Notes: generated by a model from the sequence alone, not told the origin. 64,000 nt of DNA from Calditrichota bacterium (GCA_020637445.1 JACJVZ010000003.1:1-64000); one strand, 5' to 3'; shown: positions 34,060-43,002, counted from the first letter of the stretch. A program made the numbers and translations.

Positions 34060-35271
34060 TTAAGCTTCGTATGCCTCTTCTCCGTGAAGTGTGCGGTCGA
34101 GGCCTTCCTGCTCTTCCAGCTCCGTAGTCTTAACGGCGGAGAATTTATTGATGATCACCAACATAATGTAGGTGAAAAGGAAGGCGTATATAGAGGAGAC
34201 GACAATCGTCACCAATTGCTTTATAAAGAAGTCACCGCCGCCGAAAAAGAGACCGTCGGCTCCGGCAGGATTGACAGCCGTGCTTCCGAGCAAGCCGAGC
34301 ATGACGATACCTAAGAGGCCGCCGACACCGTGCACGCCCCAGACGTCGAGCGCATCATCCCACTGCAATTTGTTTTTCATGGAGACTGCGAAGTAGCACA
34401 CGACACCCGCGGCGCAGCCGATGATCACGGAACTTGTGGGCGAAACGTATCCGGCAGCCGGAGTGATTGTGGCAAGTCCTGCGACCGCACCTGTGAGCAG
34501 TCCGACGAATTTAGGTTTCTTTTCAAGCGTCCATGCCAAGAGCAGCCAGACGATTCCGGCGAACGAGGCCGCGATATCCGTGTTCAGGAAAGCCAGACCG
34601 GTAATCGAGTCGACCTTCAACTCGCTGCCGGCATTGAAGCCGTACCATCCGAACCAGAGTAAGCCGGTTCCCAACGCAACCAAGGGAATACTGTGGGGGA
34701 TATTTTCGACCACTTTTCTTCGACCGACATACAGAACCGACGCAAGGGCCGCCATACCGGCGATGTTGTGTACGACAATACCACCCGCGAAGTCCAGCAC
34801 TCCCCATTTTTGCAGGAGTCCACCGCCCCAAACCATGTGAACGAAGGGGAAATAGACCAAGATGAGCCACGCCACCAAAAAGAAAATATAGGCGGCGAAT
34901 CTGATGCGGTTGGCGAACGCACCGGTGATGAGTGCCGGGGTGATGATGGCAAACATCATTTGATAGGCAAAGAATACAAAGAGCGGAATGCTTGGATTGG
35001 CAGCGCAGGGTGTGTTTAGATCGACACCGCGCAGAAACGCCATATCAAGATTTCCGATAATACCGCCTTCACCTCCAGAGAAGCAGAGCGAATAACCGAC
35101 TGCCCACCAGACGATGGTGGTGACTCCCATGGAAACGAAGCTCTGGATCATGATGGCCAGAGTATTTTTTCGGCTTACCAAGCCGCCATAAAAAAAGGCC
35201 AGGCCCGGTGTCATTAACATCACCAGACTCGTGGCCACGAGCATGAACCCAGTGTTACCTGTGTCGAACAT
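34060..35271 (-). CDS. amt: Ammonium transporter
   Basis: A 403-residue Amt/MEP/Rh transporter with 11 hydrophobic segments. Start ATG 35271 (GAGG upstream) gives the usual first helix TGFMLVATSLVMLMTPGLAFFYGGL. The pore twin histidines are seen in FPFVHMVWGGG and DVWGVHGVGG, and ASFAGIVWLLLAW is family-typical. It conducts NH4+/NH3 across the inner membrane. No GlnB/GlnK gene is adjacent, which is unusual; instead a porin follows in the same operon. Confidence 0.95.
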   Translation of the reverse strand: MFDTGNTGFMLVATSLVMLMTPGLAFFYGGLVSRKNTLAIMIQSFVSMGVTTIVWWAVGYSLCFSGGEGGIIGNLDMAFLRGVDLNTPCAANPSIPLFVFFAYQMMFAIITPALITGAFANRIRFAAYIFFLVAWLILVYFPFVHMVWGGGLLQKWGVLDFAGGIVVHNIAGMAALASVLYVGRRKVVENIPHSIPLVALGTGLLWFGWYGFNAGSELKVDSITGLAFLNTDIAASFAGIVWLLLAWTLEKKPKFVGLLTGAVAGLATITPAAGYVSPTSSVIIGCAAGVVCYFAVSMKNKLQWDDALDVWGVHGVGGLLGIVMLGLLGSTAVNPAGADGLFFGGGDFFIKQLVTIVVSSIYAFLFTYIMLVIINKFSAVKTTELEEQEGLDRTLHGEEAYEA

Positions 35272-35402
35272 GACAACCTCTTTGACTAAGAATTTGCGGA
35301 AGCGTTGACCAGATAGTCGCGGAACACGCATCCCACTTATGGCAATGAAGTTACCGAACGATGAGATGGTAGTCAAGAGAATGTTCGTGCATAATGGATA
35401 AG

Positions 35403-35437
35403 AAAGGCGCGAACTCAATTATTGAATTCGCGCCTTT
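35403..35437 (-). terminator. Terminator
   Basis: A GGCGCGAA/TTCGCGCC stem flanked by AAA and TTT with an AT-rich loop; on the minus strand TTTCTTAT follows. It ends the P-type ATPase transcript 170 nt after its stop. A weaker GTTAGC/GCTAAC hairpin lies at 35581-35599. Confidence 0.7.
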
Positions 35438-35605
35438 GTAAATCTTGAGCACGTCACCGCAATATCTACTATTTCAACGCACTATGAAGTCAACTCACAA
35501 AACGACATTTAAGTCACTATCTCGTGAGTTTGATATTATGAATGCAGACTTAGCCACCTCACAGAAAATAGTTCGGCATTGTTAGCCTCTATTGCTAACA
35601 AGACA

Positions 35606-37447
35606 TTAAACGTCAGACATTACGTCCGGCGGCCACGCGGCACGGAGCGCATTCAGAACGGCGACGACGTCAATGATTTCTTGACCGAGCGCCCCAGCAA
35701 CCGGAGTCAAATATCCGGCAGCGGCGAAGAACATTCCGCCGATGCTTAGGGCCATGCCACCGACTGCACTTTGCAGAGCGATGGAGCGCATTCTTTTACT
35801 GATATGCAAAAACTCGTCGACTTTTGTTAGGGAGTTGTCCATGACGACAACTCCTGCGGCTTCGGCGGTGACTTCGCTTTCTTGTCCGATGGCTAAACCG
35901 ACGGTGGCAGCCATCATCGCGGGAGCGTCGTTGATGCCGTCGCCGACGTAAAGGGTTTTGCTCTTTTGAGTTTCGGCGCGGACGATGGCGAGTTTTTGTT
36001 CGGGAGTTTGTTCAGCGTGAATTTCGGTGATACCGACTTCTTCGGCGAGGTATTTTACTTCGGATTCACGGTCACCGGAGACTAACATCACGCGATCGAA
36101 TTGATGTTTGGGGCCGAGGTGGTTAATGAAGGATTGACTGTCAGAGCGTGGGGCGTCGCGGAAGCGGAAGACGCCGGCATACTTTCCGTCTATGGCGATG
36201 GCACACTCTAAACCGCCGCTGATTTGGGGAAGTTGATCTTTTGCATCGGGGATGTCGCGCAGGAGCCTATTGCGACTGGTGATGATGACTTTGTGGTTGT
36301 CTGCGAAACCGATTAGGCCGTAGCCGGGAGTTTCGGTGACTTGGTTGGCTTCGGGGAGTTCGACGCCTTCGATTTTGGCGGACTCGACGATGGCGTGCGC
36401 GAGTGGATGTTTGGAATAGCGCTCGAGACTTGCTACGAGTGATAGCACTTCTCGTTCGTCGAAACCGTTTGCGATCAAGCGGTCGGTTAGTTTGGGTTCG
36501 CCGTAGGTTAGGGTACCGGTTTTGTCGAAAATCGCGGTTTTGCAGGTGCTGATTTGCTCGAGGACAACGGAACTTTTGATGATGATCGCACGTCTTGCGC
36601 AGAGCGAAATCGAACCGATGATGGAGATTGGAATGGCAATTAGCAGTGGGCACGGAGTGGCGATGACTAAGACCGCGAGAAATCTGATTGCTTCGCCGGA
36701 GAATATCCATGCGAGTAGTGCGATGCCGACGGCGATGGGAGTGTATAGCGCGCCGAGTTGGTCGCCGAGTCTGCGGAGTTTGGGACGGGTTTCTTCGGAC
36801 TCGCGCATGACGTTCATGATTTTGGCATAGCGGGAATCTTGCGCGCGAGCGGTGGCTTCGATGGTAAGCGCAGATTCGCCGTTGATCGCGCCGGAGATGA
36901 CTGTGGAGCCTGCGGTCTTCGACATCACAAACGGCTCGCCGGTTAAATACGATTCGTCCATCGCGCCGTGACCTTCGATGACAACGCCGTCAACGGGACA
37001 AATTTCGTGCGGATAGATGATCAGAATATCGCCGACGGAAACTTCTTCGAGAGCGGCATCGGTGATGCGGCCTTCTTTTTTGATGTGCGCGACTGAGGGC
37101 ATGCGCTTGGCAAGCGCTTTTAAGACGGACGATGCATTGCTCAGAGCGAAATCTTCCAACGCTTCACCGCCGGAGAGCATCAATACGACTAAGGTGCCCG
37201 CGAGATATTCGCCTAAGATGACGGAGGTGACGATTGAGATTCCGGCGAGGAGATCGGAGCCGAATTCACGGCGGAAGAGTTTCCGAGTCAGGTCATAGAC
37301 TAACGGAAGTCCGCCGAAGAAGAGTCCGAGATAGAGTGGGATGTTGTATGCACTCTCCGCTGCGTGCGTCCCGTACCGCAATGTCAGATGCGCGGCAATG
37401 GCGAGAATAGCTAACGCGGCGATGATGTAGTTTTTGTGGCGGAGCAT
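35606..37447 (-). CDS. Heavy-metal P1B-type ATPase with TPC motif
   Basis: A 613-residue inner-membrane cation pump. Motifs: LTGEP (169), DKTGT with the phosphorylated Asp (308), SKHPLAH, and GDGINDAP. The membrane metal motif is TPC (264-266, ATPCPLLIAIP) rather than the CPC of Zn/Cd/Cu pumps, and there is no N-terminal metal-binding domain. TPC is reported for the P1B-5 group but also appears in uncharacterised relatives, so the metal is unassigned. The start ATG is preceded by a heptamer array, with no ribosome site. Confidence 0.9.
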   Translation of the reverse strand: MLRHKNYIIAALAILAIAAHLTLRYGTHAAESAYNIPLYLGLFFGGLPLVYDLTRKLFRREFGSDLLAGISIVTSVILGEYLAGTLVVLMLSGGEALEDFALSNASSVLKALAKRMPSVAHIKKEGRITDAALEEVSVGDILIIYPHEICPVDGVVIEGHGAMDESYLTGEPFVMSKTAGSTVISGAINGESALTIEATARAQDSRYAKIMNVMRESEETRPKLRRLGDQLGALYTPIAVGIALLAWIFSGEAIRFLAVLVIATPCPLLIAIPISIIGSISLCARRAIIIKSSVVLEQISTCKTAIFDKTGTLTYGEPKLTDRLIANGFDEREVLSLVASLERYSKHPLAHAIVESAKIEGVELPEANQVTETPGYGLIGFADNHKVIITSRNRLLRDIPDAKDQLPQISGGLECAIAIDGKYAGVFRFRDAPRSDSQSFINHLGPKHQFDRVMLVSGDRESEVKYLAEEVGITEIHAEQTPEQKLAIVRAETQKSKTLYVGDGINDAPAMMAATVGLAIGQESEVTAEAAGVVVMDNSLTKVDEFLHISKRMRSIALQSAVGGMALSIGGMFFAAAGYLTPVAGALGQEIIDVVAVLNALRAAWPPDVMSDV

Positions 37448-37450
37448 TCA

Positions 37451-37471
37451 GAAAAGAGGAAAGAGGAAAAT
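37451..37471. repeat. Short heptamer array
   Basis: GAAAAGA, GGAAAGA, GGAAAAT between the ATPase start codon and the stop codon of the upstream gene remnant. Confidence 0.75.
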
Positions 37472-37974
37472 TAGCGCAACAATAAGAGTTTCGTGGGCTT
37501 AGTATAAATCGGAGTTTTTAGTGTGGCGAAGCAAGGTCCGGGATCATCTGGGGGGTTTTTGCCCAGCGAGCTGGGCGCTACAACGGGATGTCGAGCCGGG
37601 AGGCACGACCTAGTATTATTTGATGTAAGCGGAGAATACTCTTTGATGTCTATGGTCATTCCTTGGGGAGTAACGTAGTAGCCAGTGTTGCCCACTTCGC
37701 ATTTGAATTGGAAATCGCCGGGCCATTGGCCCTCGTTGGCGATCCAGTAGGGGGAACCGCTGGAAAGACCCCCCTTTGTCCCCCCTCGCGGCGAGGGGGG
37801 AGAGCAGAAGGCGGAAGCCCCCATTGATCCCTCCGCTCGCAAGGCATTTGACGCCTCGGTTAGCGGGGCAGGTGAAGACACCTGCCGCCGCGACGGTTTC
37901 GCAGCGGGCGGATTGCCATCCGCCCCTACACACAGAGAATAGGCGACTAGTATGAGCAACAGCGCGGGGCGCAT
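37471..37974 (-). pseudogene. Remnant of an SBBP/propeller secreted protein built partly from palindromic repeats
   Basis: An open frame of 167 residues beginning with a credible signal peptide (MRPALLLILVAYSLCVGADG). Residues about 75-115 (WIANEGQWPGDFQFKCEVGN, YYVTPQGMTIDIKEY) match the opening of large SBBP-repeat exported proteins, which normally run to many hundreds of residues. Everything between signal peptide and this segment, and much of what follows, is translated from repeat modules (37561-37615, 37774-37801, 37861-37885, 37906-37933). The last residues KLLLLR resemble the end of a sorting domain. It is most likely a deletion remnant still open by chance, co-transcribed after the cupin gene. 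Function unlikely. Confidence 0.6.
37561..37615. repeat. Palindromic modules inside the remnant
   Basis: GCCCAG/CTGGGC hairpin (37561-37576), then GTCGaGCC/GGCaCGAC followed by CTAGTA (37590-37615). The latter pairs position by position with the 28072-28096 module with compensatory change in the stem. Confidence 0.75.
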
Positions 37975-37976
37975 GG

Positions 37977-38285
37977 TCAGCCTTTTAGCATTGTCAGGAG
38001 CATTTTGAACTTTGTTTTGGCTTTGACGGCGTGGGGGATGTTGGCGGGCATGATGACGAACTCGTTGGCGCGGGCGATGTGGGACTCGCCGCCGATTATT
38101 AGTTCGACTTCGCCGTCTAAGACTTGGACCATGGCATCGAAGGGTGCGGAGTGCTCGGAGAGTTCCTGACCTTGGTCAAATGCAAACAGGGTTATTGTGC
38201 CGTGCGGATTCTTGATCAACGTGCGCGAGACCACGGACTCGGGATTATACTGAATGGAATCAAGTAAATGAAGGATATTTTGCAT
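37977..38285 (-). CDS. Small cupin-domain protein
   Basis: A 102-residue single cupin. The two motifs are recognisable around SEHSAPFDAMVQVLDGEVEL and FVIMPANIPHAVKA, giving His, acidic and His metal ligands. Such minimal cupins bind metals or act as sensors; the substrate is unknown. It is followed after two bases by the gene remnant at 37974. Confidence 0.88.
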   Translation of the reverse strand: MQNILHLLDSIQYNPESVVSRTLIKNPHGTITLFAFDQGQELSEHSAPFDAMVQVLDGEVELIIGGESHIARANEFVIMPANIPHAVKAKTKFKMLLTMLKG

Positions 38286-38372
38286 GCTTCAAAGGTAGGT
38301 TAGTATTGTTGGAAAAGCAAGCTGTGGTCTTGTTCTTGCGAGTTGTGAAACGAAAGCACAGGAGGTGTTCAT

Positions 38373-38774
38373 ATGAACCGATCGGCAGTGGCCTTTCTGG
38401 GATTTTCGGTCTTGGCTTTTGGCGCGACGCTGGTGACAACTTCAATCCAGGAGCGCGCGCACAAGCAGCAGATGGACAAGCTGAACGACGTCATCGACAT
38501 GGCCGAGAAAGATATGGGAATTTACGACGAGAAGACCGCACGCGACACTCCGGCCTTGAAGCGCGCCATGAACATGAGTCAGGAAGCGCGCAGACGCGCA
38601 GACGAATCACGACACATGATCGACAGTGTGACCAAGATGACGGAACAGATGAACGACGAGATGGGCTATCGTGAAATGTCGCAGGAGGAGCTTGATGAAT
38701 ACCGTAAGTCCTTCGAAGAAAGTGATGCGGACAAATACAATCGGAAGGTGGATGAGTATCTGAGAAATCAATAG
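38373..38774 (+). CDS. Hypothetical membrane-anchored coiled-coil protein
   Basis: A 133-residue protein, AGGAGGTG before the ATG. One N-terminal hydrophobic segment (VAFLGFSVLAFGATLVTT) is followed by a very charged helical region rich in Glu, Lys, Arg and Met, with heptad-like spacing. It resembles no family I can name. It is transcribed divergently from the cupin gene and followed by repeats, so is probably monocistronic. Confidence 0.7.
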   Translation: MNRSAVAFLGFSVLAFGATLVTTSIQERAHKQQMDKLNDVIDMAEKDMGIYDEKTARDTPALKRAMNMSQEARRRADESRHMIDSVTKMTEQMNDEMGYREMSQEELDEYRKSFEESDADKYNRKVDEYLRNQ

Positions 38775-38780
38775 ACTCAG

Positions 38781-38919
38781 ATTCCGGCGGGGAACCGCTT
38801 CGCTAAATCCCCGCTCGGCGAACGGAGCGTTTTCGGGGCACCTGCGGCAGGTGCCGCCGCGAGTCCGAAAGAGAATTCAGATTTCGGCCGGGTTGCGCTT
38901 CGCTTAACCCGGCTCGGCG
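38781..38919. repeat. Cluster of REP-like palindromes
   Basis: Two CCGG(C/G)GGG-type units with CGCTTCGCT loops (38781-38820 and 38881-38919) flank a CACCTGC/GCAGGTG hairpin (38839-38853). The stems differ in sequence (GGGGA/TCCCC versus CGGGTT/AACCCG) but keep pairing. Confidence 0.75.
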
Positions 38920-38961
38920 TATGGTGTGCGCCGTGATGAAAGATTCTCGATTGCGCTTGAA

Positions 38962-38998
38962 AGACCCCCCTTGGTCCCCCCTCGCAGCGAGGGGGGAG
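38962..38998. repeat. CCCCCCTCGC/GCGAGGGGGG palindrome
   Basis: A perfect 10-bp stem with a single-base loop (38976-38996), preceded by AAGACCCCCCTTGGT. A near-identical copy lies at 37774-37801. Confidence 0.75.
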
Positions 38999-39006
38999 AT
39001 AAGAAT

Positions 39007-39035
39007 AAAGGCAGCCTTGCGGCTGCCTTTTCTTT
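39007..39035. terminator. Bidirectional terminator
   Basis: AAAGGCAGCC ttgc GGCTGCCTTT followed by TCTTTTT on the plus strand; it lies against the 3' end of the di-haem peroxidase gene. Confidence 0.8.
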
Positions 39036-40367
39036 TTAGCCGGGAATTCCGACGGGTGGTGGGCCGGCACTTAGGCCGAGCACAGGAACCAAACCGGACG
39101 GAACTCGGTCGGGTACGGTCATCAAGAACGGAGAGAGCTGCGAACCGGGATCCGTCAGCGACTTCATGAATGCGATGATGTCCTGGATTTCGTCGTTGGT
39201 CAAGCCGAGCGGATCTCGCAGGAGGGGATCAAGCTCCTCTGTCGAGCACTCGGGATGGCGCGGAAACGCGCCGTCGTTATAGAATGCCATGACCTGCTCA
39301 AGATTTTCAAAGACGCCGTCGTGCATGTACGGCGGAGTCAATTCAACGTTGCGCAGAGTCGGAGTACGGAAGGCGTAACGGTCGCCTTGATTTAGCGTAT
39401 GTTCTTCGCGGCCACAATCGTCGCCGGGAATGACCGCCTTGCCGGGACCTTCCTGCGGAACACCGTTGACGATAAACTCGAAGTCGCTGAACATCGGGCC
39501 GCTGTGACACTCGGCGCATTTCGCTTTGGTGAAGAAGAGCTCGAGACCGCGCAGCTCGGCGGCAGTCAGCGCATGGTCATCACCCGCGACATAGCGGTCA
39601 TACGCGCTGTTGCGAGTAACCAGCTCGCGTTCGTAGGAGGCCATGGCGCGGCCGTAGGTTGAGGAGTCAATGACGTGCGCGCGAGTTCCCGCTTGCCACT
39701 CATCGAACTCCTGCGGGAACGCGACGGAGAAACGCTCGACGTATTCTTCGAATCCGCGCAGACGATTCAGGACACTGTCGAGCGCGGAATTCGCTGCATG
39801 ACTATCATCGCCCGGGTAAGCATCGCCGCGCATTTCGACGCGCGACGTGATGGGTTTCGTGGCCTGCACTTCAAGACTCTTGACGCGGCCGTCCCAGAAG
39901 AAGAAACCGTTGTGGGTTGGCAAACCGGTTTCATCCGCATTGAAGGCGGTGTTGAAAATCGTGGGCGAGTTGCGCGGAGTGAAACCAACTGGCTCACTTG
40001 TGACTGAGGAGTTGCCGCGAATTCTGTCGGGACCGAGTCCTCCTGATCCAGCCACACCGACGGGGAACTGCCGCAGGTCCGCGAAAGCGAACGCAGGGTG
40101 ATGACAGGTCGCGCAGGACGCATCCATCTCACCGCCGAGAATCGGATCGTAGAAGAGGAACTTGCCGAGCGAGATGCGCTCTTGCATCGGCGGGTTGTTG
40201 TCAGGATAAGGAATTGGGCCGAGCGGCTTCAGATTGAAGCGCTCGCGCGCGGAGACGGGTGACGTGACGGCATCATCGTCATCATCGTTGCTGCAGCCGA
40301 CGATTCCCAGAAGCAAAATTCCGAGAATCCACGGCATCAGCCGGAACACAGGCGGAAAAAGAGACAT
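39036..40367 (-). CDS. Di-haem cytochrome c peroxidase-family lipoprotein
   Basis: A 443-residue lipoprotein. The ATG at 40367 with GGGGAAG upstream gives a signal peptide ending in lipobox IVGC; a TTG-type start 23 codons earlier is rejected. Two haem sites are present: CATCH (about residue 97) and CAECH (about residue 300). Also seen are the family motif FFWDGRVKSLEVQATKPI and the late YMHDGVFENLEQVM. MauG/CcpA-like enzymes reduce H2O2 or oxidise protein residues in the periplasm. The acidic SNDDDDDAV linker after the lipid anchor is a simple tether. Confidence 0.9.
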   Translation of the reverse strand: MSLFPPVFRLMPWILGILLLGIVGCSNDDDDDAVTSPVSARERFNLKPLGPIPYPDNNPPMQERISLGKFLFYDPILGGEMDASCATCHHPAFAFADLRQFPVGVAGSGGLGPDRIRGNSSVTSEPVGFTPRNSPTIFNTAFNADETGLPTHNGFFFWDGRVKSLEVQATKPITSRVEMRGDAYPGDDSHAANSALDSVLNRLRGFEEYVERFSVAFPQEFDEWQAGTRAHVIDSSTYGRAMASYERELVTRNSAYDRYVAGDDHALTAAELRGLELFFTKAKCAECHSGPMFSDFEFIVNGVPQEGPGKAVIPGDDCGREEHTLNQGDRYAFRTPTLRNVELTPPYMHDGVFENLEQVMAFYNDGAFPRHPECSTEELDPLLRDPLGLTNDEIQDIIAFMKSLTDPGSQLSPFLMTVPDRVPSGLVPVLGLSAGPPPVGIPG

Positions 40368-40598
40368 GATTCTTCCCCAGACTAAAGGTAAATATTCATC
40401 GAGCACAAGCCCGTGGCGGCGGACTTGAATATCCAATATAGTATGAAGTTGACCGGAGATGCAAGGAACTCGAAAAAAAATGCGAAATTAGGGTAATAGA
40501 TAAATGTTATCTTATTTTATCAATATAAATATTAAAATCTTGCGGTGTGTCATGATTGCTTGCCATGAATTCTCATGCTGGCAAGACCTGTTTGTGTC

Positions 40599-41420
40599 TT
40601 AGGTTAACACCATTGAGTTCGTTTTCTGACTAGTCAATTGCGGGTATATGGCGAGTGGGTCTAACAGTTGCACTCTCGTGCCCGAGTTCGGCAGAATTGT
40701 AAATCCAATAAGCCCATCGAAACTGCGGATACCGGGAAGCGCATCAGGTGGTTGAATGCTATTCGGAGAAATTGCGACGACAGTGCTGATAGCATCCACC
40801 GCAACACCGAGCGGGCCAGATCGCCCACTCAGAACGATAAGGATCTTTCTGGTAGACTCAGTAACTTGCTCTATCGCCTTGTCAAGAAGATCCAACAGGC
40901 TGTGCAACACGGTTGTGCGTTTGTCTTCAATCAGTTTCAGCGCACCCTCTGGATTGTCTTTCTGGACTAGTTCTATGACTGTTCCCCCTAGTTTATGAAT
41001 TTCCGCGTGTGGAACTTCCATTCGCTTAAGAAGAGTCTTAAGCCACGGGTCATCCGTCTGGAAGGAATCGTACCAGACACCGAACTTGCATTTGTGTGGG
41101 TCAAGCGTGAGCTTAAACTCACGCTTGGAACGGGCTGAGTTCGCGAGTTCGTCAATCCAATTGATGTGATCTTGCTTGCGATCGCGCAGCAACGCACCAA
41201 GAGTCTCACCATGCACAGCTTCTCCATCACCGTAGCCGAGCGTTTTTGCAAGGTCAACGACTGGAATTACGCGATTTCTCAACATTGTCACACCAACATC
41301 GTCGGCTCCCATCCGCGGTACGGAGCGACACTTGGGCATTCTAATCATTTCTTGAACGTTTTCAAGTTCAAATGCAAACATCTCGGTGCGGACGGAAAAC
41401 GTCACCCATTTCTGTTCCAT
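40599..41420 (-). CDS. CheW-like protein with inserted CZB zinc-binding domain
   Basis: A 273-residue cytoplasmic protein. Residues 1-80 are the first half of a CheW domain (WVTFSVRTEMFAFELENVQEM, VIPVVDLAKTLGYG). Residues 84-190 form a CZB (chemoreceptor zinc-binding) helical domain with ligands His85, Cys111 (CKFGVWY), His138 and His142. Residues 191-273 return to CheW (ILIVLSGRSGPLGVAVDAISTVV, FDGLIGFTIL). The insertion within CheW is unusual, as CZB usually sits at chemoreceptor or diguanylate cyclase ends. It could make coupling between receptor and CheA respond to zinc or hypochlorite. The gene is isolated; a chemoreceptor lies 6 kb away and no cheA is in the window. Confidence 0.85.
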   Translation of the reverse strand: MEQKWVTFSVRTEMFAFELENVQEMIRMPKCRSVPRMGADDVGVTMLRNRVIPVVDLAKTLGYGDGEAVHGETLGALLRDRKQDHINWIDELANSARSKREFKLTLDPHKCKFGVWYDSFQTDDPWLKTLLKRMEVPHAEIHKLGGTVIELVQKDNPEGALKLIEDKRTTVLHSLLDLLDKAIEQVTESTRKILIVLSGRSGPLGVAVDAISTVVAISPNSIQPPDALPGIRSFDGLIGFTILPNSGTRVQLLDPLAIYPQLTSQKTNSMVLT

Positions 41421-41548
41421 ACGGATTCTCCTTTCTTGTATGGTGCAGATCTCTGCAACAATTGCGCCACATTAATAATTAAGGATTTTAAAATCAAATA
41501 TTTATCGAGGCTAAGGTGTTTCTTAACATGAAGAAGCGAGAAGCAAAA

Positions 41549-41580
41549 AGAACGCGCCTGACCGAGAGAGTCAGGCGCGT
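41549..41580 (-). terminator. Rho-independent terminator
   Basis: A 10-bp perfect stem ACGCGCCTGA/TCAGGCGCGT with a 9-nt loop; minus-strand TTCTTTTTG follows. It ends the cyclic 2,3-diphosphoglycerate synthase transcript. Confidence 0.85.
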
Positions 41581-41603
41581 GACATTGTCTCAATGTGGAG
41601 ATT

Positions 41604-42941
41604 CTATTTCTTGCTCTTGGCTTTTGCTTTCAGCAAGGGAGCGAGCGCATCTTCGAGCGTGGGAGTGCCGATCTCTTGCAGATCGTAACCGACACGGACG
41701 TGGGGCTTGGTGATCTTGATCACACGTCCCAAATCAATCGGCGTGGCGATGATGACGGAGTCCACTTTCGCTTTGGTGATCGTGGCCTCGAGGTCCTTCA
41801 TTTGTTTGTCGCCGTAGCCCATCGCAGGAAGCAATGTGCCGATACCGGGATATATTTTGAACGTTTCGGCGATTGAACCAACGGCATAGGGACGCGGATC
41901 CACCATTTCGGCGGCGCCGTATTTTTTCGCGGCGACGACACCGGCGCCGTACTTCATCTCGCCGTGTGTACACGTCGGGCCGTCTTCGATGACCAAGACA
42001 CGCTTGCCGCGAATCAGCTCGGGTTTGTCCACCTTGATGGGCGACGCGCCGTCAATCACCATTGCTTTGGGATTATACTTCTCGATGGATTCACGAAGCG
42101 TTTGCATTTGCTCGAGCGACGCGCTGTCAACTTTGTTGATCAAGATCACGTCGGCCATGCGGAAATTGGTCTCGCCGGGATAGTAGGTCATTTCATTTCC
42201 GGCGCGCAGGGGATCGGCGACGGTGATGAAGATGTCGGGTTTGTAGAACGGCAAGTCATTGTTGCCGCCGTCCCACAAAATCACGTCGGCCTCTTTTTCG
42301 GCTTCGCGGAGAATTTTTTCGTAGTCGACGCCCGCATAGATGACTTGACCGCGCGCGATGTGCGGTTCGTACTCTTCCATCTCTTCGATGGTGCACTTGT
42401 GTTTTTTCAAGTCGGAAATCGCGCCGAAACGCTGCACGACCTGCTTCGACAGATCGCCGTACGGCATGGGGTGACGAATGGCGACAACTTTTTTGCCAGC
42501 GGCTTTCAAGATTTCAGCGACGCGGCGAGTGGTTTGCGACTTGCCTGCGCCGGTGCGGACTGCGCAGATGGCAACCAAGGGCTTGGTGCTCTTGACCATG
42601 GTTTCGCGGCCGCCGACGAGCTTGAAGTTTGCTCCCGCTGCGAGAATCCGCGACGCCCAGTGCATGACGTACTCGTGCTTGACATCGCTAAACGAGAAGA
42701 CGACTTCATCGATCTGGTGTTTGTCGATCAGCTTTTCGAGGTCTTCCTGCGGATGAATCGGAATTCCCTTGGGATATAGTTTTCCGGCCAGCACCGCGGG
42801 ATATTTGCGGTCATCAATGCCCGGAATTTGAGCTGCGGTGAAGGCCACGACATCGAACATTTCGTTGTCGCGGTAGACGGTGTTGAAATTGTGGAAGTCG
42901 CGTCCTGCGGCTCCCTGGATGATGGTTTTGATTCGTTTCAT
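41604..42941 (-). CDS. Cyclic 2,3-diphosphoglycerate synthase-like P-loop protein
   Basis: A 445-residue cytoplasmic P-loop NTPase. The N-terminal 120 residues form a Rossmann-like domain (IIQGAAGRDFHNFN, DEVVFSFSDV). The P-loop is AVRTGAGKSQTTR and the switch-like motif VILWDGGNNDLPF. ILINKVD is NKxD-like and EDGPTCTHGEMKYGAG is a family signature. In methanogens the enzyme forms cyclic 2,3-diphosphoglycerate. Bacterial homologues of this length are widely annotated so, but their product is rarely tested. The next gene upstream is arginine deiminase. Confidence 0.85.
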   Translation of the reverse strand: MKRIKTIIQGAAGRDFHNFNTVYRDNEMFDVVAFTAAQIPGIDDRKYPAVLAGKLYPKGIPIHPQEDLEKLIDKHQIDEVVFSFSDVKHEYVMHWASRILAAGANFKLVGGRETMVKSTKPLVAICAVRTGAGKSQTTRRVAEILKAAGKKVVAIRHPMPYGDLSKQVVQRFGAISDLKKHKCTIEEMEEYEPHIARGQVIYAGVDYEKILREAEKEADVILWDGGNNDLPFYKPDIFITVADPLRAGNEMTYYPGETNFRMADVILINKVDSASLEQMQTLRESIEKYNPKAMVIDGASPIKVDKPELIRGKRVLVIEDGPTCTHGEMKYGAGVVAAKKYGAAEMVDPRPYAVGSIAETFKIYPGIGTLLPAMGYGDKQMKDLEATITKAKVDSVIIATPIDLGRVIKITKPHVRVGYDLQEIGTPTLEDALAPLLKAKAKSKK

Positions 42942-42960
42942 GATGCGGATAAGTAAATAT

Positions 42961-43002
42961 GGAAAACGGAAAAATAGAAGATAGAAAATTCAAAATAGAA
43001 AA
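42961..43002. repeat. Heptamer array
   Basis: GGAAAAC, GGAAAAA, TAGAAGA, TAGAAAA, TTCAAAA, TAGAAAA in register, just upstream of the synthase start codon. A second array (GAAAATC, GAAAATT, CCAAATC, GAAACAG) lies at 43088-43115. Confidence 0.85.
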
